DNA of 44,914 nt. Source: Alphaproteobacteria bacterium. GTDB taxonomy: Bacteria; Pseudomonadota; Alphaproteobacteria; Rhodobacterales; Rhodobacteraceae. The notes beneath the pieces were generated by a model. The model worked only from the letters and a program-made list of their open reading frames with translations. It was not told the origin of the DNA and did no database searches. The stretch spans positions 1 to 44,914 of the forward strand of contig JAAAPD010000013.1 in the NCBI GenBank assembly GCA_009908505.1. The letters are read 5' to 3'. Both the position numbers and the translations under genes were made by a program. Numbering within the stretch: position 1 is the stretch's first letter; each line of letters starts with the position of its first letter. This document shows, in pieces, positions 26,522 through 34,604 of the stretch.

Positions 26522-28095
26522 GGCGCCGACAGCACCAGGTGATGCAGCGCGGTGCGCCGTGCGATGTCCTCGAGCCCCAGCGCGCGCAGCGTTGACAGGC
26601 CTTCGGTCATGGCGACCGGGTCGCCGTCAAGCCCCTGTTGCATGGTGGCGATGGTCCGCAGAATGGCCTCGCCCAGGCGGTCCTGCTCCGCCATGGTGAC
26701 CAGGGCGGTGTCGGGCTGCGGGTTGCGAAAGGCCGCCGCGACCGGCTGCGCGGTGCGGGGCACCGTGACATCCGGCCCGACCCGGCCCCGGGCCACCGAT
26801 GCAAGCAGCGCCCGGTCGGGCGGTGCCTCGAGGTCCAGCGCGTGGGCTTCGTAACCCGGCGTCAGCATCAGAAGCCGGTAGCGCAGATCGGCGGCAGGCG
26901 GGGTCAGCTCGGCCTCGGCCAGCCGATCCGCGAAGCCGCCCACAAGGACCGCTTGCGTGCCCGCGGCGCGCAGTTGCGTCCAGGCCTCGATCATCGCCTC
27001 GGAGCTGTCGGCCGCATCGCCCGCCGCCAGGGCGCGTTCCAGCCTTTGCACGGCGCGCGCCCGTTCCCAGACCCCGCCCGAGGCCGAGGGCACGCGTTGG
27101 GTGTAGAGATCCAGCAGCACCGACTCCGAGATCGCCTCGGTGCGCATGAGCCGCTCGGCCGCCTCGATCTGGGACTTCCAGCCGACCGTGTCGCGCAGAT
27201 CGGACTGGGCGAAGGCGCGGGGCAGGGCGGCGGTGCCCATGTCCTCGCCGACCGCTTCGCGCATGCGAAAGACCAGGGGCGTGATCCGGTCCGGCCGGGG
27301 CGGCGCGGCGTCTTCGAACAGTTCGGGGTCGAGGAACCAGGCCAGAAGGTCGGCGGTTTCGGTGTCGATATCCCCCAGCGCCTGGGCGGTGTTCAGCGTC
27401 AGCGCCGCCGCCGACCAATCGCCCGCCCGCGCCAGGCAGAAGATCCGCGCGGAGGGCGTGGGCGCGATGCCGGGCTTGGCCTGCATCACCTGGCAGGCGC
27501 GCCGTTCCGTCCCGGTCAGAAGCGCCACGTCGAACCATCGCCGGAACAGGGCTGGGCTGTCCGGGTCGGCGGCCTCGAGCATCGCAAGGGCCGGGTCCAG
27601 GGCGCCCATGTCCAGCAAGGTATCGATCCGCGCCAGGAACAATTGCCCCTCGGGCCCGGCATCGGCAGGCGCGTCCGCCTCGGTCAGGATCAGCCGCATC
27701 AGCAATTCGCGCAGCGGGGCCAGGGTCTCGACCCTTTCGGCGCGCATCAGGTCCACCAGTGTGGCGGTTTCGCTTCCGGTCCAGAGCGTCGCGGGCAGGC
27801 CGGTGGTGGCCGGCGACATCAGCCCGACCCGGTCGGGCGAGGGCGCATCGAGCGGCCGCACGCTGACATCGGGAATCGTGGCACTGTCGGTGACGGGGTC
27901 CTCGTCGGGGGGCGGCACGCGGGTGGCGCTTGATCCGGGACCCGGTGCGATCGCTGCCGGGGCAGGATCGCGAACGCTTTCCGACAGCCAGTCGATCGCC
28001 GACAGGGGCCGCATGTCTTCGGTCCCCTCCTGCTGTGCGATTGCGGCGGTGGCCCCAAGACAGGCCAGAACCGCCCATGTTGCAAGGGCTTTCAC
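26518..28095 (-). CDS. Exported alpha-helical protein of unknown function, 525 aa
   Basis: Family not recognised beyond a general likeness to hypothetical proteins next to xerD in Rhodobacteraceae. The start is GTG at 28095, giving the signal peptide MKALATWAVLACLGATAAIAQ. Next comes a Pro/Asp-rich low-complexity segment (about 40-90), then alanine/leucine-rich helices with repeated spacing (e.g. LFLARIDTLLDMGALDPALAMLEAADPD), suggestive of TPR-like or alpha-solenoid repeats. It is likely periplasmic. It starts two bases after the microprotein stop and its end overlaps xerD, so all three are probably one operon. Confidence 0.75.
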   Translation of the reverse strand: MKALATWAVLACLGATAAIAQQEGTEDMRPLSAIDWLSESVRDPAPAAIAPGPGSSATRVPPPDEDPVTDSATIPDVSVRPLDAPSPDRVGLMSPATTGLPATLWTGSETATLVDLMRAERVETLAPLRELLMRLILTEADAPADAGPEGQLFLARIDTLLDMGALDPALAMLEAADPDSPALFRRWFDVALLTGTERRACQVMQAKPGIAPTPSARIFCLARAGDWSAAALTLNTAQALGDIDTETADLLAWFLDPELFEDAAPPRPDRITPLVFRMREAVGEDMGTAALPRAFAQSDLRDTVGWKSQIEAAERLMRTEAISESVLLDLYTQRVPSASGGVWERARAVQRLERALAAGDAADSSEAMIEAWTQLRAAGTQAVLVGGFADRLAEAELTPPAADLRYRLLMLTPGYEAHALDLEAPPDRALLASVARGRVGPDVTVPRTAQPVAAAFRNPQPDTALVTMAEQDRLGEAILRTIATMQQGLDGDPVAMTEGLSTLRALGLEDIARRTALHHLVLSAP

Positions 28096-28097
28096 CG

Positions 28098-28253
28098 TTA
28101 CTCCACCTCAAGCGTCACGGGTTTCGTGACCTCGTCCACGGGGGCCGCGAAATCCTCGGCGAAGAAGATCGGGCCGATATAGGCATAGGCCATGAAGGCC
28201 AGTGCCGCCAGAACCACCAATACCAGCACCGCCTTGGTAAGCCGCCACATCAT
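28098..28253 (-). CDS. 51-aa membrane microprotein
   Basis: Short gene: MMWRLTKAVLVLVVLAALAF..., one hydrophobic segment (about residues 7-28), then an acidic tail ending VTKPVTLEVE and stop TAA (28100-28098). A type II single-pass membrane peptide is predicted, with the C-terminus outside. Two consecutive ATGs (28253, 28250) are possible starts. The tight two-base gap to the exported 525-aa protein and the biased hydrophobic pattern support that it is real. It may anchor or assist that protein. Function unknown. Confidence 0.7.
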   Translation of the reverse strand: MMWRLTKAVLVLVVLAALAFMAYAYIGPIFFAEDFAAPVDEVTKPVTLEVE

Positions 28254-28286
28254 GTCGTTGCCCCATCTTTCCTGTCCTGCCCCAAG

Positions 28287-28304
28287 GGCCGGTTTCGCCC
28301 GGCC
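28287..28304. promoter_or_regulatory. Hairpin in the microprotein-aroK divergent gap
   Basis: GGCCGG-TTTCGC-CCGGCC forms a 6-bp stem followed by TTGCTT on the plus strand. The 167-bp gap also has the AT-rich stretch CTTTATATATGG (28312-28323), a likely promoter core for one or both divergent units. Directionality cannot be fixed. Confidence 0.3.
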
Positions 28305-28420
28305 TTGCTTGGCTTTATATATGGCCTTTCAAGGAATTTCACGTCATTGAATGGGAAATCTCCGGCACCGGCAAAGCGGTGCCGATCGGAAAGGCAAGGG
28401 GTTCGGTGGCCACGGGCAGA

Positions 28421-28996
28421 ATGCAGGGCAGACAGGGCGCAGGCGGGGCGGTTCTTCACCGCACCGTCGTTCTGGTCGGCATGATGGGGTCGGGCAAGTC
28501 CGCCATCGGGCGCAACTTGGCTGCGCGGCTGGGCGTGCCTTTCCTTGATTCGGACGCCGAGATCGAGGCCGCCGCCAATGCCAGCATAGCCGAGATCTTC
28601 GCCCGCGACGGCGAAGCCTTCTTTCGCGACCGCGAGGCCGAGGTCATCGCTCGCCTGCTGAAGGGCGCGCCGTGCATCCTGTCCACCGGCGGCGGCGCGT
28701 TCCTGGCCGAGCGTAACCGCCGCGCCATCGCCGAGCATGGCGTGGCGCTGTGGCTGGACGCGGAGCTGCACCTGCTCTGGGAACGGGTGCGCCACAAGGA
28801 TACCCGCCCGCTGTTGCGCACGCCCGATCCACGGGCGACCCTGGAACGCATCTTCGAGGACCGCGCCCCGATCTATGCCGAGGCGGGGTTGCGGGCCAAG
28901 GCCGAGCCGGGCTTTTCCATCGACGACATGACCGACCGGGTGATCGCCACGCTGGCCGCCCGCCCTGACATCCTGGAGCTTGCCGATGACAGTTGA
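28421..28996 (+). CDS. aroK: Shikimate kinase
   Basis: Phosphorylates shikimate in aromatic amino-acid biosynthesis; cytoplasmic, 191 aa. P-loop VLVGMMGSGKSAIG, the shikimate-binding DSDAEIE and the FFRDREAEV stretch, the GGGAF motif (STGGGAFLAERNRR) and the lid DTRPLL(R) are all present. The start is uncertain: ATG 28421 (MQGRQGAGGAVLHRTVV) or GTG 28379, both before the conserved core. It overlaps aroB by 11 bp, the usual aroKB arrangement. Confidence 0.93.
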   Translation: MQGRQGAGGAVLHRTVVLVGMMGSGKSAIGRNLAARLGVPFLDSDAEIEAAANASIAEIFARDGEAFFRDREAEVIARLLKGAPCILSTGGGAFLAERNRRAIAEHGVALWLDAELHLLWERVRHKDTRPLLRTPDPRATLERIFEDRAPIYAEAGLRAKAEPGFSIDDMTDRVIATLAARPDILELADDS

Positions 28997-30089
28997 AACC
29001 GTTGCCGTTGACCTGCCCGGACGGGCCTACGAGGTGCGGATCGGGCCGGGATTGGTGGCGTCGGCCGGGGCAGAGATCGCGCCGCTACTGCGCCGCCCCC
29101 GCGTGGCCATCGTGACCGAGGACACCGTCGCCGGGCTGCACCTGGCCGTTTTGCAGGACGCGCTAAGCGCCGAGGGGATCGACAGCTTCGCGCTGTCACT
29201 GCCGCCGGGTGAGGGCACCAAGGGCTGGCCACAGTTCACCCTTGCCGTCGAATGGTTGCTGGACCGACAGGTCGAGCGTGGCGATATCGTCGTGGCGCTT
29301 GGCGGCGGCGTGATCGGCGACCTTGTGGGGTTCGCCGCCGCCGTGGTGCGGCGCGGGGTGCGCTTCGTGCAGGTGCCGACCTCGCTTCTGGCGCAGGTCG
29401 ACAGTTCCGTGGGCGGCAAGACCGGGATCAACGCGCCGCAGGGCAAGAACCTTATCGGAGCCTTTCACCAGCCGTCGCTGGTGCTGGCCGATACCGGGCT
29501 TCTGGCAACGATGCCCGAGCGGGATTTCCTGTCGGGCTATGGCGAGGTGGTGAAATACGGGTTGCTGGGCGATGCCGACTTCTTCGCCTGGCTGGAAGCG
29601 AACGGCCCGCGCCTGCGCGACGACCCGGCCGCATTGATCCATGCGGTCAGGCGGTCGGTGCAGATGAAGGCCGCGATCGTCATGCGCGACGAGACCGAGC
29701 AGGGCGACCGGGCGCTCTTGAACCTCGGCCACACATTCTGCCACGCGCTCGAGGCGGCGACGGGCTATTCCAACCGGCTTTTGCATGGCGAGGGCGTGGC
29801 AATCGGCTGTGCGCTGGCCTTCGAGGCCTCGGCGCGGCTGGGTCTGTGCAGCCAGGAAGAGCCGAGCCGCGTGCGCGAACACCTGGCCGCCATGGGCATG
29901 AAGACAGACCTGTCCGATATCCCGGGCGAGTTGCCGGGTGCCGCCGCGCTGGTCGACCTGATGGGCCAGGACAAGAAGGTGGTCGATGGCCAGCTGCGTT
30001 TCATCATGGCGCGCGGGATCGGGCAGGCCTTCGTCACCACCGACGTTCCGCGCGAGGTGGTGCTTCAAGTGCTCGAGGACGCGGCCTAG
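28986..30089 (+). CDS. aroB: 3-dehydroquinate synthase
   Basis: Second step of the shikimate pathway, converting DAHP to 3-dehydroquinate with NAD and a divalent metal; 367 aa, usual length. Motifs: GGGVIGDLVGFAAA (NAD binding), QVPTSLLAQVDSSVGGKTGIN, and the metal ligands region NLGHTFCHALEA plus HGEGVAIG. The ATG at 28986 lies inside the aroK end, indicating coupled expression; a TTG six bases earlier is less likely. Its end overlaps the convergent membrane gene by four bases. Confidence 0.97.
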   Translation: MTVETVAVDLPGRAYEVRIGPGLVASAGAEIAPLLRRPRVAIVTEDTVAGLHLAVLQDALSAEGIDSFALSLPPGEGTKGWPQFTLAVEWLLDRQVERGDIVVALGGGVIGDLVGFAAAVVRRGVRFVQVPTSLLAQVDSSVGGKTGINAPQGKNLIGAFHQPSLVLADTGLLATMPERDFLSGYGEVVKYGLLGDADFFAWLEANGPRLRDDPAALIHAVRRSVQMKAAIVMRDETEQGDRALLNLGHTFCHALEAATGYSNRLLHGEGVAIGCALAFEASARLGLCSQEEPSRVREHLAAMGMKTDLSDIPGELPGAAALVDLMGQDKKVVDGQLRFIMARGIGQAFVTTDVPREVVLQVLEDAA

Positions 30090-30415
30090 TCGCCGTCGCG
30101 CCAGGCGTCATCGCTGAACGGGTCGATGCCGTGGCGCCTGCAGAATCGCAGGAAGAGCGGCCATTCCATCAGCCCTGCCGTCAGCAGGGTGAAGACCCAC
30201 CAATTCGTGTCGAACAGCAGTAGCGAGAACCGCGTGCCACTTCCCGCGAACATCAGCCCCGCCACCACCAGCAACAGCGCCGACAGCGCCAGGTCTTGGC
30301 GCAGCAGGCGCGGCAAGGTGATGCGCTCCGTGCTGGGATAGATGCCCAGGTAGGCGACGGCCAGCGCCACGCCGTTCAGGACCAGGATCTTCAGTTCCGG
30401 GGCAAGGGCGCCCAT
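30086..30415 (-). CDS. Conserved membrane protein, 109 aa
   Basis: Three hydrophobic segments (LKILVLNGVALAVAYLGIYP, LALSALLLVVAGLMFAG, WWVFTLLTAGLMEWPLFLRF) in a short protein with a charged C-terminus (HGIDPFSDDAWRDGD). Probably inner membrane. The family is not recognised by name; similar genes accompany ssb in Rhodobacterales as far as I recall. It lies 9 bp downstream of ssb on the same strand, so is likely co-transcribed. Confidence 0.75.
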   Translation of the reverse strand: MGALAPELKILVLNGVALAVAYLGIYPSTERITLPRLLRQDLALSALLLVVAGLMFAGSGTRFSLLLFDTNWWVFTLLTAGLMEWPLFLRFCRRHGIDPFSDDAWRDGD

Positions 30416-30424
30416 CGACAGGCC

Positions 30425-30913
30425 TCAGAACGGTATTTCGTCATCCATGTCGCCACCGCCCGCCGGGCCGGAGGGGCCGCTGTCATAGCCGCCCCCGCCG
30501 CCGCCATAGCCACCGCCGGACTGGTCGGACATGTGGCCGCCGCCACCACCGCCGCCCTCGCCGCGGCCGTCCAGCATGGTCAGTTCGCTGCGATAGGGGC
30601 GCAGGACGACCTCGGTCGAATAGCGGTCCTGGCCGCTCTGGTCCTGCCATTTGCGGGTTTCAAGCTGACCCTCGATATAGACCTTCGAGCCCTTCTTCAG
30701 ATAGCGCTCGGCCACGTTGGCCAGCGGCTCGGAGAAGATCGCGACGGAATGCCATTCGGTCTTTTCGCGGCGTTCACCGGTGTTGCGGTCCTTCCAGTTT
30801 TCCGAGGTGGCGATGCGCAGGTTGCAGACCTTACCCCCGTTCTGGAAGGTGCGCACCTCGGGGTCGCGCCCCAGATTTCCGATCAGGATGACCTTGTTGA
30901 CTGATCCGGCCAT
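30425..30913 (-). CDS. ssb: Single-stranded DNA-binding protein
   Basis: Protects ssDNA in replication and repair; 162 aa. OB-fold N-terminal domain ([41 protein letters not shown]), glycine-rich linker (about 118-150) and the acidic C-terminal tip DMDDEIPF that recruits partner proteins. GGAGGTCGCC precedes the ATG at 30913. The longer open frame upstream lacks similarity. In many relatives uvrA is the divergent neighbour; here a lytic transglycosylase takes that place. Confidence 0.97.
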   Translation of the reverse strand: MAGSVNKVILIGNLGRDPEVRTFQNGGKVCNLRIATSENWKDRNTGERREKTEWHSVAIFSEPLANVAERYLKKGSKVYIEGQLETRKWQDQSGQDRYSTEVVLRPYRSELTMLDGRGEGGGGGGGHMSDQSGGGYGGGGGGYDSGPSGPAGGGDMDDEIPF

Positions 30914-31082
30914 GGCGACCTCCTCTTTCTCGAATCCCTGACGTGATGAGTGGCTGTTACACCACCCCAGTTTGGTTAATGAAAGCACAATATCGCCGCC
31001 GCGCGGAATGGCCAGAGCGAGAAACTGGAAATCCGTACCGTTCGGGCCTAGAATGACAATGGGCGCTTGGGGGAGAGTGACG

Positions 31083-31676
31083 ATGATCGCGATCAGGACA
31101 TGTATCGGCGCGGGCCTGCTAACGGCGATGGCCGGCGCCGCCATGGCCGACAGTCTGTCGACGCGCAACCGCACGGCGCTGTTCAACTCGCAGCTCGAGG
31201 TGCTCGATGGTCGCGCCGCCTCGCAATATGCCAATTCTGTGCGCCTGCAGCCGCCCACGGTCGAGGTGCCGGGTCAACCCGGCAGTGGACCGGCCTATCG
31301 CGGTGACTATCGCGGCCCGTTCCTGGATCTTGCGCGCGGTGCGGCGCGGCGCCATACCATCCCCGAGGACCTGTTCCTGCGGCTGGTCCAGCAGGAATCG
31401 GGCTGGAACCAACGCGCCCGATCCCATGCCGGGGCCATGGGGCTGGCCCAGCTGATGCCGGCCACGGCGCGCTACCTGGGCGTGCGGGATGTCTGGGACC
31501 CCTATCAGAACCTGGATGGGGGCGCGCGCTACCTGCGGGAACAATACGAAACCTTCGGGTCCTGGCGGCTCGCGTTGGCCGCCTACAATGCCGGCCCCGA
31601 GGCCGTGCGCCGCCATGGCGGCGTGCCGCCCTACCGCGAAACCCGCAATTACGTGCGGATCATCTGGGGCAGCTAG
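31083..31676 (+). CDS. Exported lytic transglycosylase (SLT domain)
   Basis: Cleaves glycan strands of peptidoglycan in the periplasm; 197 aa. Signal peptide [22 protein letters not shown], then a disordered Pro-rich stretch, then a family-1-like SLT domain from about residue 78: catalytic E105 in [24 protein letters not shown], and [11 protein letters not shown] placed the start at ATG 31083 for the signal peptide; upstream in-frame ATGs exist (e.g. 31059). Downstream it converges on the DUF2892 gene. Confidence 0.92.
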   Translation: MIAIRTCIGAGLLTAMAGAAMADSLSTRNRTALFNSQLEVLDGRAASQYANSVRLQPPTVEVPGQPGSGPAYRGDYRGPFLDLARGAARRHTIPEDLFLRLVQQESGWNQRARSHAGAMGLAQLMPATARYLGVRDVWDPYQNLDGGARYLREQYETFGSWRLALAAYNAGPEAVRRHGGVPPYRETRNYVRIIWGS

Positions 31677-31703
31677 GGCGCGACCGGGGCCGCGCCCATT
31701 GCA

Positions 31704-31907
31704 TCAGCTTTTCGTCTTGCAGGTATTGATTCCCAGTAGCGCATAGGGCGGGCAGGTGCCCATGGCGGCGGTCGCGAGCATGACGACGCCCACGATCCCG
31801 GCCACCCATGCCCAGGGTCCGGACAATGCCGCCGCGGCAAGCCCCAGCAGGACGATGCCCACGATCGTTCGAATGATACGGTCCGTCTGGCCCATGTTCT
31901 TGGTCAT
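31704..31907 (-). CDS. DUF2892 (YgaP-type transmembrane) protein
   Basis: 67 aa: MTKNMGQTDRIIRTIVGIVLL..., then two hydrophobic helices separated by GPWAW and the ending GTCPPYALLGINTC, with the CPxY...C pattern characteristic of the DUF2892 inner-membrane domain. Free-standing copies often sit beside sulfur or thiol-related genes and Crp/Fnr regulators. The adjacent Crp/Fnr gene (31993-32646) reads the same way and may control it. A frame extension to 31967 is not needed. Confidence 0.88.
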   Translation of the reverse strand: MTKNMGQTDRIIRTIVGIVLLGLAAAALSGPWAWVAGIVGVVMLATAAMGTCPPYALLGINTCKTKS

Positions 31908-31992
31908 TGTTTCACCCTTTCGCGTTGCGCCCGACCGAGTCGGGCTGATGGGTAAAGCATAGCGCAATCCCGGCGCCCGGTCTGTGACTTGG

Positions 31993-32646
31993 TCACGCGC
32001 CGTCGCTGCGGGCCAGAAGGCTCAGCGCGTCGCGGTCCAGAATGGTGACATGACCCCGGTCGCGCCGCACCCAGCCGCGCCGCGCGAAACTGTCCAGGCG
32101 GCGGGATATCACTTCGCGGGCAGAGCCGATGCGGCTGGCCAGTTCGGCCTGGGTCGCGGTGACGGTGGCATCCTCGGCAAGATCAAGAAGCGCCTCGGCC
32201 AGACGGGATTCTATCCTGTGAAACGCCACCTTTTCAAGAGCATGCACAGTGCTTTTCATCCGATCGGCAAAGGCGCGGAAGACGAATTCACGAAAGGGCG
32301 CAGAGCGATCCATCAGCGACAGGAAAAGACCTTTGGGGATCAGCACCAATTCGGTCTCGTGCGCGGTCAGGGCCTCGCCCGAGTAAGGTTCCCCGCCCAT
32401 CAGACCCAGTGTCGTTTGCACACAGGTCTGGCCCGGTTCGACCGCGTAGAGCAGGATATCGCGGCCCGACGGGCCGACGAGAAACACCTCGACCCGGCCG
32501 GACAGGACAATTGGAAAGCCCTCGGCGCCGTCGCCGGGGTGAAACAGGCTGCGGCCCTTGGGGAGGGTCACGGGCGACAGCTGCGCCAGGTCGGCCCGGG
32601 CGTTGTCGGGCAGGTGGGCAAGGTCTGTCCGCTCCAGCCAGGTCAT
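31993..32646 (-). CDS. Crp/Fnr-family transcriptional regulator
   Basis: 217 aa: cyclic-nucleotide-binding-type beta-barrel (LFHPGDGAEGFPIVLSGRVEVFLVG), dimer helix, and a C-terminal HTH (TATQAELASRIGSAREVISRRLDSFARRGW). It lacks the N-terminal cysteines of FNR, so it does not carry that Fe-S cluster; the ligand is unknown. Its ATG overlaps the mmsB stop (ATGA at 32643-32646), so it is translated with the valine pathway genes. A GTGAC-TTG-GTCAC palindrome spans its own stop codon (31984-31996), facing the DUF2892 gene, which could be a target. Confidence 0.9.
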   Translation of the reverse strand: MTWLERTDLAHLPDNARADLAQLSPVTLPKGRSLFHPGDGAEGFPIVLSGRVEVFLVGPSGRDILLYAVEPGQTCVQTTLGLMGGEPYSGEALTAHETELVLIPKGLFLSLMDRSAPFREFVFRAFADRMKSTVHALEKVAFHRIESRLAEALLDLAEDATVTATQAELASRIGSAREVISRRLDSFARRGWVRRDRGHVTILDRDALSLLARSDGA

Positions 32647-33512
32647 CCGCGGTTGCGTGTCTCGAACCGCGGCAGCATGGCGCTGAAGTCGCGCCCTGCG
32701 CCGTCCTCGTCCTCGACGAATTGCGCATATAGCGCGGCGGCGCGTGCGCCCATGGGCGTGTCCGCATCGACCTGTTCGGCGGCCTCCATGGCCAGGCGCA
32801 GATCCTTGAGCATCAGGTCGGCGGCGAAGCCCGGCTGGTAATCGTTGTCGGACGGCGAGGTCGGTCCGATGCCGGGGGCCGGGCAATAGGTGTTCATCGA
32901 CCAGCTTTGCCCGGACGAGGTGCTGACCACGTCGAACATTTCCTGCCGTCCCAGCCCCAGCTTGTCGGCCAGGGCAATGGACTCGCAGGTGGCGATCATG
33001 GTCGCGCCCAGAATCATGTTGTTGCAGATCTTGGCCGCCTGGCCGTTGCCCGAGGGGCCGCAATGTACCGCGCGGGCTCCCATCACGTCGAAAAGCGGCT
33101 TGACCCGCGCGAAGTCATCCGTGGCGCCACCGGCCATGAAGGTCAGCGTGCCGGCCTGAGCGCCGCCGATCCCGCCCGAGACCGGCGCATCGACCGCGCC
33201 CAGCCCGTGGGACCGGGCCAACTCGGTCACCACGCGGGCGCTGGCCACGTCGATTGTCGAACAATCCAGCAATATCGAGCCCTTGCCCATGCCGTCGATG
33301 ATCGCCTCGGTCACCTTCTTGACGATCTCGCCGTTGGGCAGCATCAGGATCACCACCTCGGCGCCCATGGCGGCCTCGGCCGCCGAGGCGGCAAGGGGGA
33401 TGTCGCCGGGCGTGGCGGCCGTGTCGAACCCGGTTACGTCATGGCCCGCCTCGATGAGGTTGCGGGCCATGGGGGCGCCCATGTTGCCCAGCCCGATAAA
33501 TCCGATCTTCAT
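32643..33512 (-). CDS. mmsB: 3-Hydroxyisobutyrate dehydrogenase
   Basis: Oxidises 3-hydroxyisobutyrate to methylmalonate semialdehyde with NAD in valine catabolism; 289 aa. N-terminal Rossmann motif GFIGLGNMGAPMARNL, substrate motif DAPVSGGIGGAQAGTL and the catalytic lysine in GNGQAAKICNNMILG. It is followed without a gap by the Crp/Fnr gene and preceded by the HIBCH-like gene, 19 bp away. Confidence 0.95.
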   Translation of the reverse strand: MKIGFIGLGNMGAPMARNLIEAGHDVTGFDTAATPGDIPLAASAAEAAMGAEVVILMLPNGEIVKKVTEAIIDGMGKGSILLDCSTIDVASARVVTELARSHGLGAVDAPVSGGIGGAQAGTLTFMAGGATDDFARVKPLFDVMGARAVHCGPSGNGQAAKICNNMILGATMIATCESIALADKLGLGRQEMFDVVSTSSGQSWSMNTYCPAPGIGPTSPSDNDYQPGFAADLMLKDLRLAMEAAEQVDADTPMGARAAALYAQFVEDEDGAGRDFSAMLPRFETRNRG

Positions 33513-33531
33513 GGCCTGTCTCCCTTCGCGG

Positions 33532-34563
33532 TCACAATTGCAGCGGTGCGTCGCGCACCGGCCCCTCCATTGCTACGATATCGGCCTCGGGGACCGCGCG
33601 CCAGTTTTCGTGGCGCCATTTCGGGCTGCGGTCCTTGTCGATGATTGCGGCGCGGATCCCTTCGAGGAAATCGCCCCGTTCCATGGAGCGGGCGGTGTAG
33701 CGGTATTCGTGTTCCAGTGCCGTGCGGATGTCGCCGGCGTCGCGCACGGTGCGGATGATCCGAAGCGCGCAGGCCATGGCCAGCGGCGAATTGCGTGCCA
33801 TGAGCTTTTGCGCATGGGCGATGGGCTCGGGCGCTGGGTCGGGCATGGCGCTGAAAATGTCGGCCAAGGTGTCGCCGCCGAAACAGGCGTCGATCCGGGA
33901 CTGCCACTTTGCCAGACGGGATTGCGGGGCCGGGCGGGCGGCAGGCACCACTTCGCCCGGATCGCCCGTTTCGCACAAGGCGGCAATCAGCGCCGGCCAG
34001 GTTTCGCGCGGCACGAAGTGATCGGCGAATCCGGCATGGATCGCGTCGCCGGCCTCCATCCGGTCGGCGGTCAGGCCCAGATATTCACCCAGCCGCCCCG
34101 GCGCCCGCGCCAGAAGCAGCGAGCCGCCCACATCCGGGATCAGCCCGATGCCGACCTCGGGCATGGCGATGCGGCTGTCCGCGCCGACGATGCGGTGCGA
34201 GCCGTGACAGCCCACGCCGACCCCGCCGCCCATGGTAAAGCCCTGCAGGAAGGTGACGACCGGCTTGGGAAACTCGGCCATCATGGCGTTCATGCGATAT
34301 TCGTCGCGCCAGAACTTGCGGCCGTAATCGTAATTGCCGCCCATGCCGCTCTCGTACATTTCCTGGATGTCACCGCCCGCGCAGAAGGCCTTGTCGCCTT
34401 CGGCGTCGATCACCAGCAGGTCGATGTCCGGGTCCGCGTGCCATCGGTCCAGCGCCGCCTCGATCAGCAACACCATGTCGTAGGTCAGCGCGTTCAGCGC
34501 CTTGGGGCGGGTCAGAGTGATGCGGCCGGCGCGGCCGTCCTTTCGAATTTCGATATCGCTCAT
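33532..34563 (-). CDS. 3-Hydroxyisobutyryl-CoA hydrolase (enoyl-CoA hydratase/isomerase family)
   Basis: Hydrolyses 3-hydroxyisobutyryl-CoA to release 3-hydroxyisobutyrate in valine breakdown. 343 aa, the length of HIBCH rather than of the 260-aa crotonases. Crotonase-fold elements include ITLTRPKALNALTYDM, FCAGGDIQEMYESG, the oxyanion loop GFTMGGGVGVGCHGSHR, and MPEVGIGLIPDVGGS with the expected Glu and Asp. Position between mmsB and the acyl-CoA dehydrogenase supports HIBCH over a generic hydratase. Start fixed at ATG 34563 (MSDIEIRKDG). Confidence 0.92.
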   Translation of the reverse strand: MSDIEIRKDGRAGRITLTRPKALNALTYDMVLLIEAALDRWHADPDIDLLVIDAEGDKAFCAGGDIQEMYESGMGGNYDYGRKFWRDEYRMNAMMAEFPKPVVTFLQGFTMGGGVGVGCHGSHRIVGADSRIAMPEVGIGLIPDVGGSLLLARAPGRLGEYLGLTADRMEAGDAIHAGFADHFVPRETWPALIAALCETGDPGEVVPAARPAPQSRLAKWQSRIDACFGGDTLADIFSAMPDPAPEPIAHAQKLMARNSPLAMACALRIIRTVRDAGDIRTALEHEYRYTARSMERGDFLEGIRAAIIDKDRSPKWRHENWRAVPEADIVAMEGPVRDAPLQL

Positions 34564-34604
34564 CGCGTCTGCCTTTTTCCTGGCGACCCGAAACGGGGTT
34601 GGGC

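Noticed and set aside
30296..30904. Plus-strand open frame opposite ssb
   Set aside because: Antisense to a clear ssb gene; its Ala/Gly-rich stretch merely mirrors the ssb glycine linker.
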